The notes under the pieces were generated by a model that worked only from the letters and a program-made list of their open reading frames with translations, was not told the DNA's origin and did no database searches. Positions 44,986 through 52,906 of a stretch of 64,000 nt of DNA are shown one piece after another (the first letter of the stretch is position 1; each line of letters begins with the position of its first letter). The stretch spans positions 5,469,001 through 5,533,000 of the forward strand of contig NC_015703.1 of NCBI RefSeq assembly GCF_000218895.1. Reading direction: 5' to 3'. This stretch comes from Runella slithyformis DSM 19594 (GTDB taxonomy: Bacteria > Bacteroidota > Bacteroidia > Cytophagales > Spirosomataceae). A program made the position numbers and the translations under genes.

Positions 44986-46437
44986 ATGAAGATAGACTTA
45001 TTGTTTTTTCTTGCTCTCTTGCTATTTCGGATTTCAAATCCGAAATCAGGGGCTTCGGGATTTGAAATCCCGAACAGCGCCCCGCCCGCCCATGCTCAAT
45101 CAAATTGGAAGGAAATCGGCCAACTGAAAACCCGTGATGCCAAAGACATCAAAGGCAGCACGTGGAGTATCGGAGGGGAAACCCTGGACAGAGATTACAC
45201 GGATTATCAGTCCTACAAAACCTATTTGGGGCCGTTGGGAGCCAAGCGCATTCGCTTGCAGGGTGGCTGGTCAAAGTGCGAAAAAGTCAAAGGGGTGTAT
45301 GATTTTGCCTGGCTGGATGCCATCATTCCCGATGCAGCGGCGCGCGGTGTGGCGCCATGGGTAGAGTTATCCTACGGCAATCCCATTTACGAAGGTGGCG
45401 GCGAAGCCAAATTGGCCGGACACATTCCTACCTCAAAAGAAGGATTGGAAGCATGGGATAATTGGGTACGGGCGATGGTGACAAGATACAAAAACCAAGT
45501 GCCGCAATGGGAAATTTGGAACGAGCCCGACCTGAATCCCAAACATACAGGCAAACAAATTGCAGAGTTTTACGTCCGCACCGCCCGCATCGTGAAAAGC
45601 ATTCAGCCCGAGGCCAAACTCATTGCGTTGGGCATGGCGAGTATTACCCGACTCGATTTTACGCGGGATTTTATGGAATACCTCGAACAAAACAATGCGT
45701 TGGATCTAATTGATATTTTGACCTTTCACGGCTATCGCCACAACCCTGACACCTCGTATCCGCACATCGAACGGTTGCGCTCCATCGTGTGGAGTTACAA
45801 ACCGGAAGTAGTTTTTATGCAGGGCGAAAATGGTGCGCCTTCCCAGAAAAAAGGCACCACGGTAGGCGCAATGACCGATCAGGATTGGTCAGAACTCACC
45901 CAAGCCAAGTGGGATTTACGCCGAATGTTGGGCGACCACGGGCGCGGCATTGCCACCAACCTGTTCACCATCAGCGATATTCACTACGCCGCAGGCGATC
46001 ACATGGTGGGCATCAACTCCAAAGGTTTACTGAAAACCAACCCGGATAAAACCATCGAACGGCCCAAGCTGAGTTACAAGGCAGCCCAACACGTTTTCTC
46101 GTTGTTTGATGACCAAATCGAACTGACAAAAAACAAGCCAACCACCGATCAATCAACCGTTTACAGCTTTCAGTACCTACACAAACAAAACAAAGGAAGT
46201 CTGATCACGCTTTGGAGCGGCGAGGCACACCCGGCAGAAACCTACGAACCCAAATTGACCACGGTTACGGTGGAAGGCAATTTTAAAAATCCTGTTTTTG
46301 TGGATTTGATTTCGGGAAAAGTGTATGAAATCCCAAAAGACAAATTCAAAAAAGTGGGCAAACAGTTTATTTTTAATGAAATAACGGTGCCGGATTATCC
46401 CGTTTTGATTGCCGAAAAATCTGTTTTGAATTTCTGA
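44986..46437 (+). CDS. Secreted clan GH-A glycoside hydrolase, paralogue 3 (GH39-like)
   Basis: 483 residues. The signal peptide is odd: the hydrophobic MKIDLLFFLALLLF is followed by about 20 residues encoded by two palindromic repeats (45025-45074) before the likely cleavage at AHAQ. The catalytic domain has RLQGGWSKCEKVKGVYDF, QWEIWNEPD and MQGENGAP (acid/base and nucleophile). The C-terminal beta domain ends DYPVLIAEKSVLNF. It shares order and motifs with the paralogues at 39997 and 43483. The stop overlaps the start of the beta-helix gene (TGATGA). Confidence 0.8.
   Translation: MKIDLLFFLALLLFRISNPKSGASGFEIPNSAPPAHAQSNWKEIGQLKTRDAKDIKGSTWSIGGETLDRDYTDYQSYKTYLGPLGAKRIRLQGGWSKCEKVKGVYDFAWLDAIIPDAAARGVAPWVELSYGNPIYEGGGEAKLAGHIPTSKEGLEAWDNWVRAMVTRYKNQVPQWEIWNEPDLNPKHTGKQIAEFYVRTARIVKSIQPEAKLIALGMASITRLDFTRDFMEYLEQNNALDLIDILTFHGYRHNPDTSYPHIERLRSIVWSYKPEVVFMQGENGAPSQKKGTTVGAMTDQDWSELTQAKWDLRRMLGDHGRGIATNLFTISDIHYAAGDHMVGINSKGLLKTNPDKTIERPKLSYKAAQHVFSLFDDQIELTKNKPTTDQSTVYSFQYLHKQNKGSLITLWSGEAHPAETYEPKLTTVTVEGNFKNPVFVDLISGKVYEIPKDKFKKVGKQFIFNEITVPDYPVLIAEKSVLNF
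45025..45074. repeat. Two palindromes inside the signal-peptide region of paralogue 3
   Basis: 45025-45045 is a perfect palindrome of 10-bp arms (TTTCGGATTT/AAATCCGAAA) around C. 45054-45074 is a second one (TTCGGGATTT/AAATCCCGAA) around G. The two are near copies and resemble intergenic repeats. They encode ISNPKSGASGFEIPNS in frame, which is absent from the two paralogues. Confidence 0.75.
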
Positions 46438-48170
46438 TGAAGAAACTTTTGTCACATATAACTACCAAGAAGCGGTGGCTACGGCGTGCCTTCCCCGAAA
46501 CGGCACGAATAATTTGTGTACTGTTTTTACTATGTCAAAAATTAACAGAAGCTTATTCAACTACGTATTACGTAGCCACCAATGGCAATGACAGCAACGC
46601 CGGCACCAAAGATTTGCCCTTTGCTTCAATCGGCAAAGGAGCCTCTATCGCCAAAGCAGGAGATGTGGTGATAATCAAATCGGGAACGTATAAACCCACA
46701 ACCCGAATTCAACCCGCCAATTCGGGCACTCAAAATGCGCCCATTACTTTTATGGCCGAAGTGAACAACGAAGTCATTATTGATGGCAGCAATGCGGCAA
46801 GTCCAACGGCTACGGATCGGCTTGGTTTGTTTACGATTTTAGGTACAACCACCGTCACCCAAAATTGGATTGTCGTTGACGGAATACGCATCATCAGCTC
46901 CGCCTTTGCGGGGTTTCATGCCCGATATGCAACTAATATTACCATTAAAAATTGTAGTACATTCAATACCGGCGCTTCGGGAATCGTGGCCGCTAACTCA
47001 TCGAGTATTAAGGTTTTAAACAATAAAGTTCAGAAAGCCTGTCAAGCTGCCTCGGCTTCGCTGGGCACGAATGAGTGTATTACGATAGCATCGGTGGCTC
47101 AATTTGAAGTGGCCTATAATTCAGTCTCCGACCGTACAGTTGACTTAAATAATGGTGGCGAGGGCATTGATGCCAAAAATGAATGTAAAGACGGCAGCAT
47201 TCACCACAATACGGTATTTGATCTGGTACGGCAGGGGATTTACGTGGATGCTTATCAAAGAAATATAAATAATATTGATGTTTACGCCAATCGGGTTTAT
47301 AAATGCGGGGCAGGAATTGGGGTAGCCATTGAGGAAGGAGGCACGCTGACGGGCGTAAAAATTCACGATAACATCGTCTTCGATATTCCGAGGGCCGGCA
47401 TCCAAGTGCGTGGTTATTTGGTCAATGGACCCATGAAAGATGTATTTGTCTATCAAAACACGGTGGTTCGGACGGGTAATCTTCAAGGCATTACTTACGA
47501 AAACGCCGGTATATTGATAGATGCCGACCATCCGAATAACAGCAATATGGTGGTTAGAAATAACATCGTTGCTGAATGTGCCATTCAAATCAAAACCAAA
47601 ACATTTTCCTTTCTGACGGTGGATAATAACTTACTCTTTGGCACATCTTCCACCCCAAAACCCACCAACCCCAGCGTATTATACGGCAATCCGGGCACCA
47701 ACGCCATTTTGGAAAACCCCCTTTTTGAAAATACAGCCAATGCCGATTTCAGGCTAAAAGCAAATTCCCCGGCCATTGACAAAGCCGTTGGGACACCGCT
47801 TTCAACGATGGATTGCAATGATTTCTCACGCCCGGCACAAGGAGACTTAGGAGCAGTCGAATACCAAAAAATCGAGATTGTTTTAAGTGCCGAAAATCCA
47901 CAGGAAAAAAACAAAGACTTGATTCTTTACCCAAATCCGTCCAAGGGTATAGTAACTATGAGTTTGTACGCAGAAGCAGGAAAAACATTCCTGATTGATG
48001 TTTTGGATTCGCAGGGGCGTACTGTACAAAATACAAATTATGTTTCTTCCAACACAGGTCAAAATGTGGTCAATTTACCGACTGAACGGCTTGAAAATGG
48101 GACATATATTATACACATCATTAGTAAAGACGGAGATAGAATTTCTAAAAAATTAATGGTTCAGCAATAA
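46437..48170 (+). CDS. T9SS-secreted right-handed beta-helix protein, probably a polysaccharide lyase
   Basis: 577 residues with an N-terminal hydrophobic segment (RIICVLFLLCQKL). The opening YYVATNGNDSNAGTKDLPFASIGKGASIAKAGDVV and the following repeats of N-N-x-V/I strands are typical of pectate-lyase-like parallel beta helices. ANSPAIDKAVGTP marks the end of the helix. The last ~80 residues (LYPNPSKGIVTMSLYAEAG...NGTYIIHIISKDG...KKLMVQQ) form a type A sorting domain for the type IX secretion system, so the protein is probably displayed on or released from the cell. It would start depolymerisation outside. Confidence 0.75.
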   Translation: MKKLLSHITTKKRWLRRAFPETARIICVLFLLCQKLTEAYSTTYYVATNGNDSNAGTKDLPFASIGKGASIAKAGDVVIIKSGTYKPTTRIQPANSGTQNAPITFMAEVNNEVIIDGSNAASPTATDRLGLFTILGTTTVTQNWIVVDGIRIISSAFAGFHARYATNITIKNCSTFNTGASGIVAANSSSIKVLNNKVQKACQAASASLGTNECITIASVAQFEVAYNSVSDRTVDLNNGGEGIDAKNECKDGSIHHNTVFDLVRQGIYVDAYQRNINNIDVYANRVYKCGAGIGVAIEEGGTLTGVKIHDNIVFDIPRAGIQVRGYLVNGPMKDVFVYQNTVVRTGNLQGITYENAGILIDADHPNNSNMVVRNNIVAECAIQIKTKTFSFLTVDNNLLFGTSSTPKPTNPSVLYGNPGTNAILENPLFENTANADFRLKANSPAIDKAVGTPLSTMDCNDFSRPAQGDLGAVEYQKIEIVLSAENPQEKNKDLILYPNPSKGIVTMSLYAEAGKTFLIDVLDSQGRTVQNTNYVSSNTGQNVVNLPTERLENGTYIIHIISKDGDRISKKLMVQQ

Positions 48171-48175
48171 AAACC

Positions 48176-49681
48176 ATGAACGTAACCCGTCGTCAAATGC
48201 TTACTGCCACTACGCTTCTTGCTGCCTCTACGGCCTTTGGTCATTCAGAGCGTGAGGAGAGTTATGCGTACGTTTTAGCAAACGTCAAGGCGGGAAAAAC
48301 TTCGTTGCCCGATGATAAATACCTGCCTTTCGATTGGGCATTTTCTGAAATTTCTGCCGGGAATGAAGGCATAAAACTGTCTTGGAATCAGCCGTTTCCT
48401 CCTAAAAATCGGTTTGCTTCTTTACGTATCACGAGTGCAACGGACGTACGGGAAATCTTGGTTTTGGAAGTAAAAACCGCGAAAACGGGCAAAAAAATAG
48501 CTGATTGGGATCTGCGATTTGCGGCGTTGTTGCAGCCTTTTGAGTTGCAAATTCCCCAAGAAGATTTACAAGCCATTTTTGACGAAGGTATTATTCTGAA
48601 AATGGTAAAAGGTACCAAACCTTTTTGGTTTTTTACCAACAATCATTCCGAGAAAACCGCCCCGAAAGCCTATTTACCTCACTTATTGATTTACGAAAAA
48701 GGAACAAATAAAGACGCCGAATCGTCGGACCGCTGGAAAGAGCGTTTACTGTCGCTCGAATCGTTGCAAACGTTTGGTTGGCAGCAAGGAATTGTCTGGG
48801 ACGGTTTGCTGGAAATGAGCAAAAAGTCAGCACGGGCAAAAACGGTTCTGGAGCAGCAATTGGCGTTGTATTTTGCGAATAATAGCTTGGTATACTGCAA
48901 TTTAAACAATATCAAAACGGTCGAAACAATCCATACGGTCGAGTCCATTTTACCCTTTGCGATTTTAGCCCAAACCAATCCAACGCACCCGCTTTTAAAA
49001 ACAGCCATTGCTTTTTGTGAAGCCCACGCCAATGCAGAAGGCGTCATTGCCGATGGAAAGGGTACTGATCGAATGCTGAAAACCGAAGAATGCTACACGG
49101 TAAGTTATCCGTTGGCGGTATTGGCAAAAACCTTGAACCGTCCCGATTTGGCCCGATTAGCCATCAAAACGTTACAATCACGAATTTCTATTCTGGAAAA
49201 AGGCACCGGCATTTATCAACGCGGTACGGAGCAGGGCGAACTTTTCTTTGAAAATTGGAGTCGCGGTGTGGCTTGGTATTTATTGGGATTGGCCAAAACC
49301 TTGGTGCATTTACCGGAAAGTGAAGAGAAAAAATCGCTTCGTATTTCTTTCCAAAAAGCCGTTGACAAAGTGCTCCCCTACCAACAATCCAACGGGCTTT
49401 GGTTTGCCTTTTTTCACCGACCCGAAACAGGCTTGGAAACCTCCGGCACGGCAGGCATTGGGGCGGCTTTGACCTATGGATACCAAAACGGTTTGCTCAA
49501 TAGAAATTCAAAAAAAGCAACTGAAAAGGCTCAAAGCGGGCTTTTGCCTTACCTCACACCCGATGGCTATTTAACGGGAACTGCCCAGGTAAACAAAGGC
49601 GGTGATGCCCTGCAACAAAATGGATTTCGCGTTATTTCACCTTATACTTTAGGCTTTTCAGCCCATTTTGTAACCACATAG
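48176..49681 (+). CDS. Exported GH105/GH88-type glycuronyl hydrolase, second copy
   Basis: 501 residues. The N-terminus NVTRRQMLTATTLLAASTAFG resembles a Tat signal. An N-terminal beta-rich section of about 170 residues precedes the (alpha/alpha)6 barrel, where ENWSRGVAWYLLGLAKTL and GLETSGTAGIGAALTYGYQNGL match the WSRGxxW and ETSG motifs of GH105. It is divergent from the GH105-DUF4861 gene, and the substrate pocket segment differs. It likely removes unsaturated uronate from another oligosaccharide of the same glycan. The stop TAG ends in the first of two direct repeats. Confidence 0.75.
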   Translation: MNVTRRQMLTATTLLAASTAFGHSEREESYAYVLANVKAGKTSLPDDKYLPFDWAFSEISAGNEGIKLSWNQPFPPKNRFASLRITSATDVREILVLEVKTAKTGKKIADWDLRFAALLQPFELQIPQEDLQAIFDEGIILKMVKGTKPFWFFTNNHSEKTAPKAYLPHLLIYEKGTNKDAESSDRWKERLLSLESLQTFGWQQGIVWDGLLEMSKKSARAKTVLEQQLALYFANNSLVYCNLNNIKTVETIHTVESILPFAILAQTNPTHPLLKTAIAFCEAHANAEGVIADGKGTDRMLKTEECYTVSYPLAVLAKTLNRPDLARLAIKTLQSRISILEKGTGIYQRGTEQGELFFENWSRGVAWYLLGLAKTLVHLPESEEKKSLRISFQKAVDKVLPYQQSNGLWFAFFHRPETGLETSGTAGIGAALTYGYQNGLLNRNSKKATEKAQSGLLPYLTPDGYLTGTAQVNKGGDALQQNGFRVISPYTLGFSAHFVTT

Positions 49682-49756
49682 TAACCTAGAAAACATAGGC
49701 TTTTTCACTTTGCGACCACACGATACACCGTTGCGAAAGTAACCTAGAAAACATAG
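49681..49756 (+). repeat. Two 18-bp direct repeats between the GH105 and symporter genes
   Basis: GTAACCTAGAAAACATAG occurs exactly at 49681-49698 and 49739-49756, a 58-bp period. The second copy lies 36 bp before the symporter ATG. It could be a regulator site pair or a short interspersed repeat. Confidence 0.7.
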
Positions 49757-49792
49757 AATTTTACACCTTGACTAATTCCTAAATAACTTATA

Positions 49793-51469
49793 ATGAATAA
49801 ATTACAAACCCTTGATTACGTAGCCATCTTACTTTACATGGTCATGGTGTCCGGGATTGGTCTGTATCTCGGCCGATTCGTCAAAAACATCAACGATTAT
49901 TTTAAAGGCGGCAATTCGGTTTCGTGGGTAGCCAACGGCATCAGCAATTTTATGACCATGTTCAGTACATCCATTTTTGTGGCGTATGCGGGCATTGCCT
50001 ACACGCATGGCTTAGTGGCGTTGACCGTGATTTGGTGCTCGGTTCCGCCTTCGGTTTTTGCGGCACTGGTGTTGGCTAAACGCTGGCAACGGGCAGGCAT
50101 CATGAGTCCGGTGGAGTTTTTGGAAACCCGATTCAACGCCCCCGTTCGACAAATGCTTTCGTGGGGTGGGGTGGGTTTTAAGGTGTTGGACGAGATGATC
50201 AAACTCTACGCCATCGGGCTTTTTGTGGCAACGGCCACCCAAATCCCACTCGAAACGGCCATTCTTTCCTGCGGTATCGTGGTTTTGCTCTATACCGTGG
50301 CGGGTGGTTTGTGGGCAGTGGTCGTGACCGATGTGGTGCAGTGCATCATTTTAGGATTAGCAACGATTATTTTATTGCCGCTATCGTTGCAGGCGGCGGG
50401 GGGCTTTTCCAATCTAAGTGTACAACTGCCCGAACACATGACCTTTACCAACGGCCCCAAAGGCCAACCCATCTATTTGATGGTGTATTACATCATGGTT
50501 TTGATAAAATTTTGCGGCAATTGGGCCTTTATGCAGCGGTTTTACAGCGCCGAAACGGAATCCGATGCGCGCAAAACGGGCTGGTTGTCGGCGGCTTTGT
50601 TTTTGGTCTTTCCCATCATCTTTTTATTGCCCGCCATTGCCGCTCGGGTGGTTATCCCCGAATTAAAGGACCCTGAAATGGCGTACGTGAGCATTTGCTT
50701 AAAGCTATTGCCTCAGGGATTGATGGGATTGATGATCTCGGCCATGTTTGCCGCTACAATGTCCACGCTAAGTGCCGAATACAACGTAACCGCCAGCGTG
50801 ATTACGAGCGATATTTACAAACGACTCTTCAACCCTCATGCCACCTCCAAACAACTCCTGTTGATGGGCAGAGTTTCGACCATTGCCCTGGGATTGATGG
50901 TGACCGGCGGGGCCCTCTTTGTCGGTGGATTTGGCGGAGCTTTTGAAGCCAACAAACTATTTACCGGACTTTTTGCCATTCCGATGGTGATTCCGTTGGT
51001 GTTTGGAATCCTGATGCGTAAGCCCAACCCCACCGGGGCCATCGGTGCCGTAGTAGGCGGTGTAGTTGTGGGCCTGGTTTTGAATGGTTTTTCAGGGTTA
51101 TCGTGGGAAATAGCCACATTGATCGAAATGGTCGTTTGTTTCCTAATATTCTGGCTATCAGGACTTATTACAAATAAAGACCAAGCCTACAACCAAGGGG
51201 TAGCGGCTTTTTTTGCTAAATTGGAAATACCCATTTCAAAGGTAAAAAAGGCAACTGTAAATTCAATGCAACCAATTCTGCAACGGTTATACGGCGTGGC
51301 GTTAGCCGGTACCGGCCTACTGTTTGTGGTCATCGGTATTCCTTCCGTGGGCGTTTACAGCGGAAAAATGGCCATGACAGCGGGTTTGCTCTGCTTGATT
51401 ACGTCCTTCTTTTTGTTTAAAAAGAAGAAGAAAGAACCTACTCAAAAGCAGGTAGGGCAAGTTCATTAA
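49793..51469 (+). CDS. Sodium:solute symporter (SSS/SLC5 family)
   Basis: 558 residues with about 14 membrane helices. The family pattern is seen in DYFKGGNSVSWVANGISNFMTMFST, LYTVAGGLWAVVVTDVVQCIILG and MSTLSAEYNVTASVITSDIY. It imports a small solute with sodium across the inner membrane. As the only inner-membrane transporter of the enzyme run, it probably takes up the monosaccharides or uronate products made by GH105 and the glycosidases. The exact solute is unknown. Confidence 0.85.
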   Translation: MNKLQTLDYVAILLYMVMVSGIGLYLGRFVKNINDYFKGGNSVSWVANGISNFMTMFSTSIFVAYAGIAYTHGLVALTVIWCSVPPSVFAALVLAKRWQRAGIMSPVEFLETRFNAPVRQMLSWGGVGFKVLDEMIKLYAIGLFVATATQIPLETAILSCGIVVLLYTVAGGLWAVVVTDVVQCIILGLATIILLPLSLQAAGGFSNLSVQLPEHMTFTNGPKGQPIYLMVYYIMVLIKFCGNWAFMQRFYSAETESDARKTGWLSAALFLVFPIIFLLPAIAARVVIPELKDPEMAYVSICLKLLPQGLMGLMISAMFAATMSTLSAEYNVTASVITSDIYKRLFNPHATSKQLLLMGRVSTIALGLMVTGGALFVGGFGGAFEANKLFTGLFAIPMVIPLVFGILMRKPNPTGAIGAVVGGVVVGLVLNGFSGLSWEIATLIEMVVCFLIFWLSGLITNKDQAYNQGVAAFFAKLEIPISKVKKATVNSMQPILQRLYGVALAGTGLLFVVIGIPSVGVYSGKMAMTAGLLCLITSFFLFKKKKKEPTQKQVGQVH

Positions 51470-51517
51470 AAGAATAACATCACATACCTACAATTCGATT
51501 TTAACAATTGATTTACC

Positions 51518-52216
51518 ATGTCTTATTTACAAAACAAAGTAGTGTTCATTACGGGCGCATCGAGCGGAATCGGTAAAGCCACGGCGCTGATGCTGTTGGA
51601 AGCAGGTGCCAAGGTGTTTGATTTCAGTCGTACGCACCAATTGTCCGATGAAGTTTCGCACGAAAATCTTCGCTCTTTCAAAGGTGATGTCAGCGTGGAA
51701 GCGGAGGTGATTGCGGGCTTTGCGGCCTGTATCGAAGCCTTCGGCACCGTCGATGCCCTGCTCAACAATGCCGGTATGGGTGTTTTGACCACCGATCTTT
51801 CCACCACCGATCTTGATACGTTTGAACAAATGATGAACGTGAACGTTCGGGGCGTATTTCTCTGCAACCGCGAAGCCTTAAAAATCATGAAAGCCAACAA
51901 AGCGGGCCATATCCTGACGGTGATTTCGATGGCGGGCCAACGCACCAATCCAAACGCTCCGGTGTATTGCGCGTCCAAATTCGGAGCTCGGGGACTGAAC
52001 AGCGGCCTCGCCGACCAAACCTTAAAACTCGGCATCAAAGTAACCGACATCAACCCCGGCCCAACCGACAGCAATTATTGGGGCGACCGTCAGGTGCCGC
52101 GCGAAAAATTCCTGAAACCGGAAGACGTGGCGCGGGTCATTGTATTTGTATTGAATCAGCCGGAATACGTCCTGATTCGGGAAATCAATTTTGATAACAT
52201 GAAATTTTTAGCGTAA
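51518..52216 (+). CDS. Short-chain dehydrogenase/reductase
   Basis: 232 residues. The cofactor motif is GASSGIGK, NNAG is at about 87-90, Ser is in VISMAGQ and Tyr/Lys in YCASK. There is no C-terminal VDGG motif. The end VIREINFDNMKFLA is like the SDRs of the sepiapterin-reductase/3-ketoacyl type. It is probably NADP-dependent and reduces an oxo group of the uronate-derived product (DEHU-like). It shares one base with the next gene (TAATG). Confidence 0.8.
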   Translation: MSYLQNKVVFITGASSGIGKATALMLLEAGAKVFDFSRTHQLSDEVSHENLRSFKGDVSVEAEVIAGFAACIEAFGTVDALLNNAGMGVLTTDLSTTDLDTFEQMMNVNVRGVFLCNREALKIMKANKAGHILTVISMAGQRTNPNAPVYCASKFGARGLNSGLADQTLKLGIKVTDINPGPTDSNYWGDRQVPREKFLKPEDVARVIVFVLNQPEYVLIREINFDNMKFLA

Positions 52217-52905
52217 TGAACACGAACGGACATACCCAAAAAAGCCCCTTCCCCATTCCGGTGGCTGAAATGCGGGAGCGCTATCTGAATCTGTACACCG
52301 GAGCGGTCAATGACGTGCTTCGATTCAATTACCAAATGCACGCCACGAGTTTGCCGTCGTGTTTTGCCCCTTTGCGCGAAAAAATGAAGTTGGCCGGTTT
52401 GGCTTTTACCGTCAAAGGCGGTCCCGATATCACGACCGAGGGCGAGTTTGAGATGCGCGCCGAAATGCTCGAAGCGCTGTACGAAGACTCGATTGTGGTG
52501 TGGGATTGCACCGGCGATACCGTCACCTCCCAGTGGGGGGAAGTGATGACGATGGCGGCCATGAAAATCGGATGCCGCGGAGCCGTGATCAACGGCATCC
52601 GTGATACACAGGCCATTCTGGACTTAGGCTTCCCGGTTTTTCATCAATTCAAGTCCAACACCGGCATGTTGGGGCGGTTCAGAATGTACCACTACCTTAA
52701 ACCCATTTTGATGGGGGAAGTGATCGTCAAGCCCGGCGATTGGGTATTTGGGGACATAGACGGAGTCATTTCCATTCCGCAACACATCGCCTACGATGTA
52801 TTGCTTGCTACTGAAAAACTCATGTTTAAAGAAGATGAGATCCGGGAAATGGTGGAAAGCGGCATGAAACCCACGGACGTAGTCAAAAACGGAGGATATT
52901 TTTAG
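52216..52905 (+). CDS. RraA-like protein (HMG/CHA aldolase or related)
   Basis: 229 residues. RraA/RraA-like fold: GCRGAVINGIRDTQAI carries the substrate-binding Arg-Asp pair, and VIVKPGDWVFGDIDGVISIP is the conserved C-terminal part. These proteins include 4-hydroxy-4-methyl-2-oxoglutarate aldolases and oxaloacetate decarboxylases, and others inhibit RNase E. In a uronate locus, an aldolase or decarboxylase acting on a 2-keto-acid intermediate is more likely. It is translationally coupled with the SDR upstream. Confidence 0.8.
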   Translation: MNTNGHTQKSPFPIPVAEMRERYLNLYTGAVNDVLRFNYQMHATSLPSCFAPLREKMKLAGLAFTVKGGPDITTEGEFEMRAEMLEALYEDSIVVWDCTGDTVTSQWGEVMTMAAMKIGCRGAVINGIRDTQAILDLGFPVFHQFKSNTGMLGRFRMYHYLKPILMGEVIVKPGDWVFGDIDGVISIPQHIAYDVLLATEKLMFKEDEIREMVESGMKPTDVVKNGGYF

Positions 52906-52906
52906 A

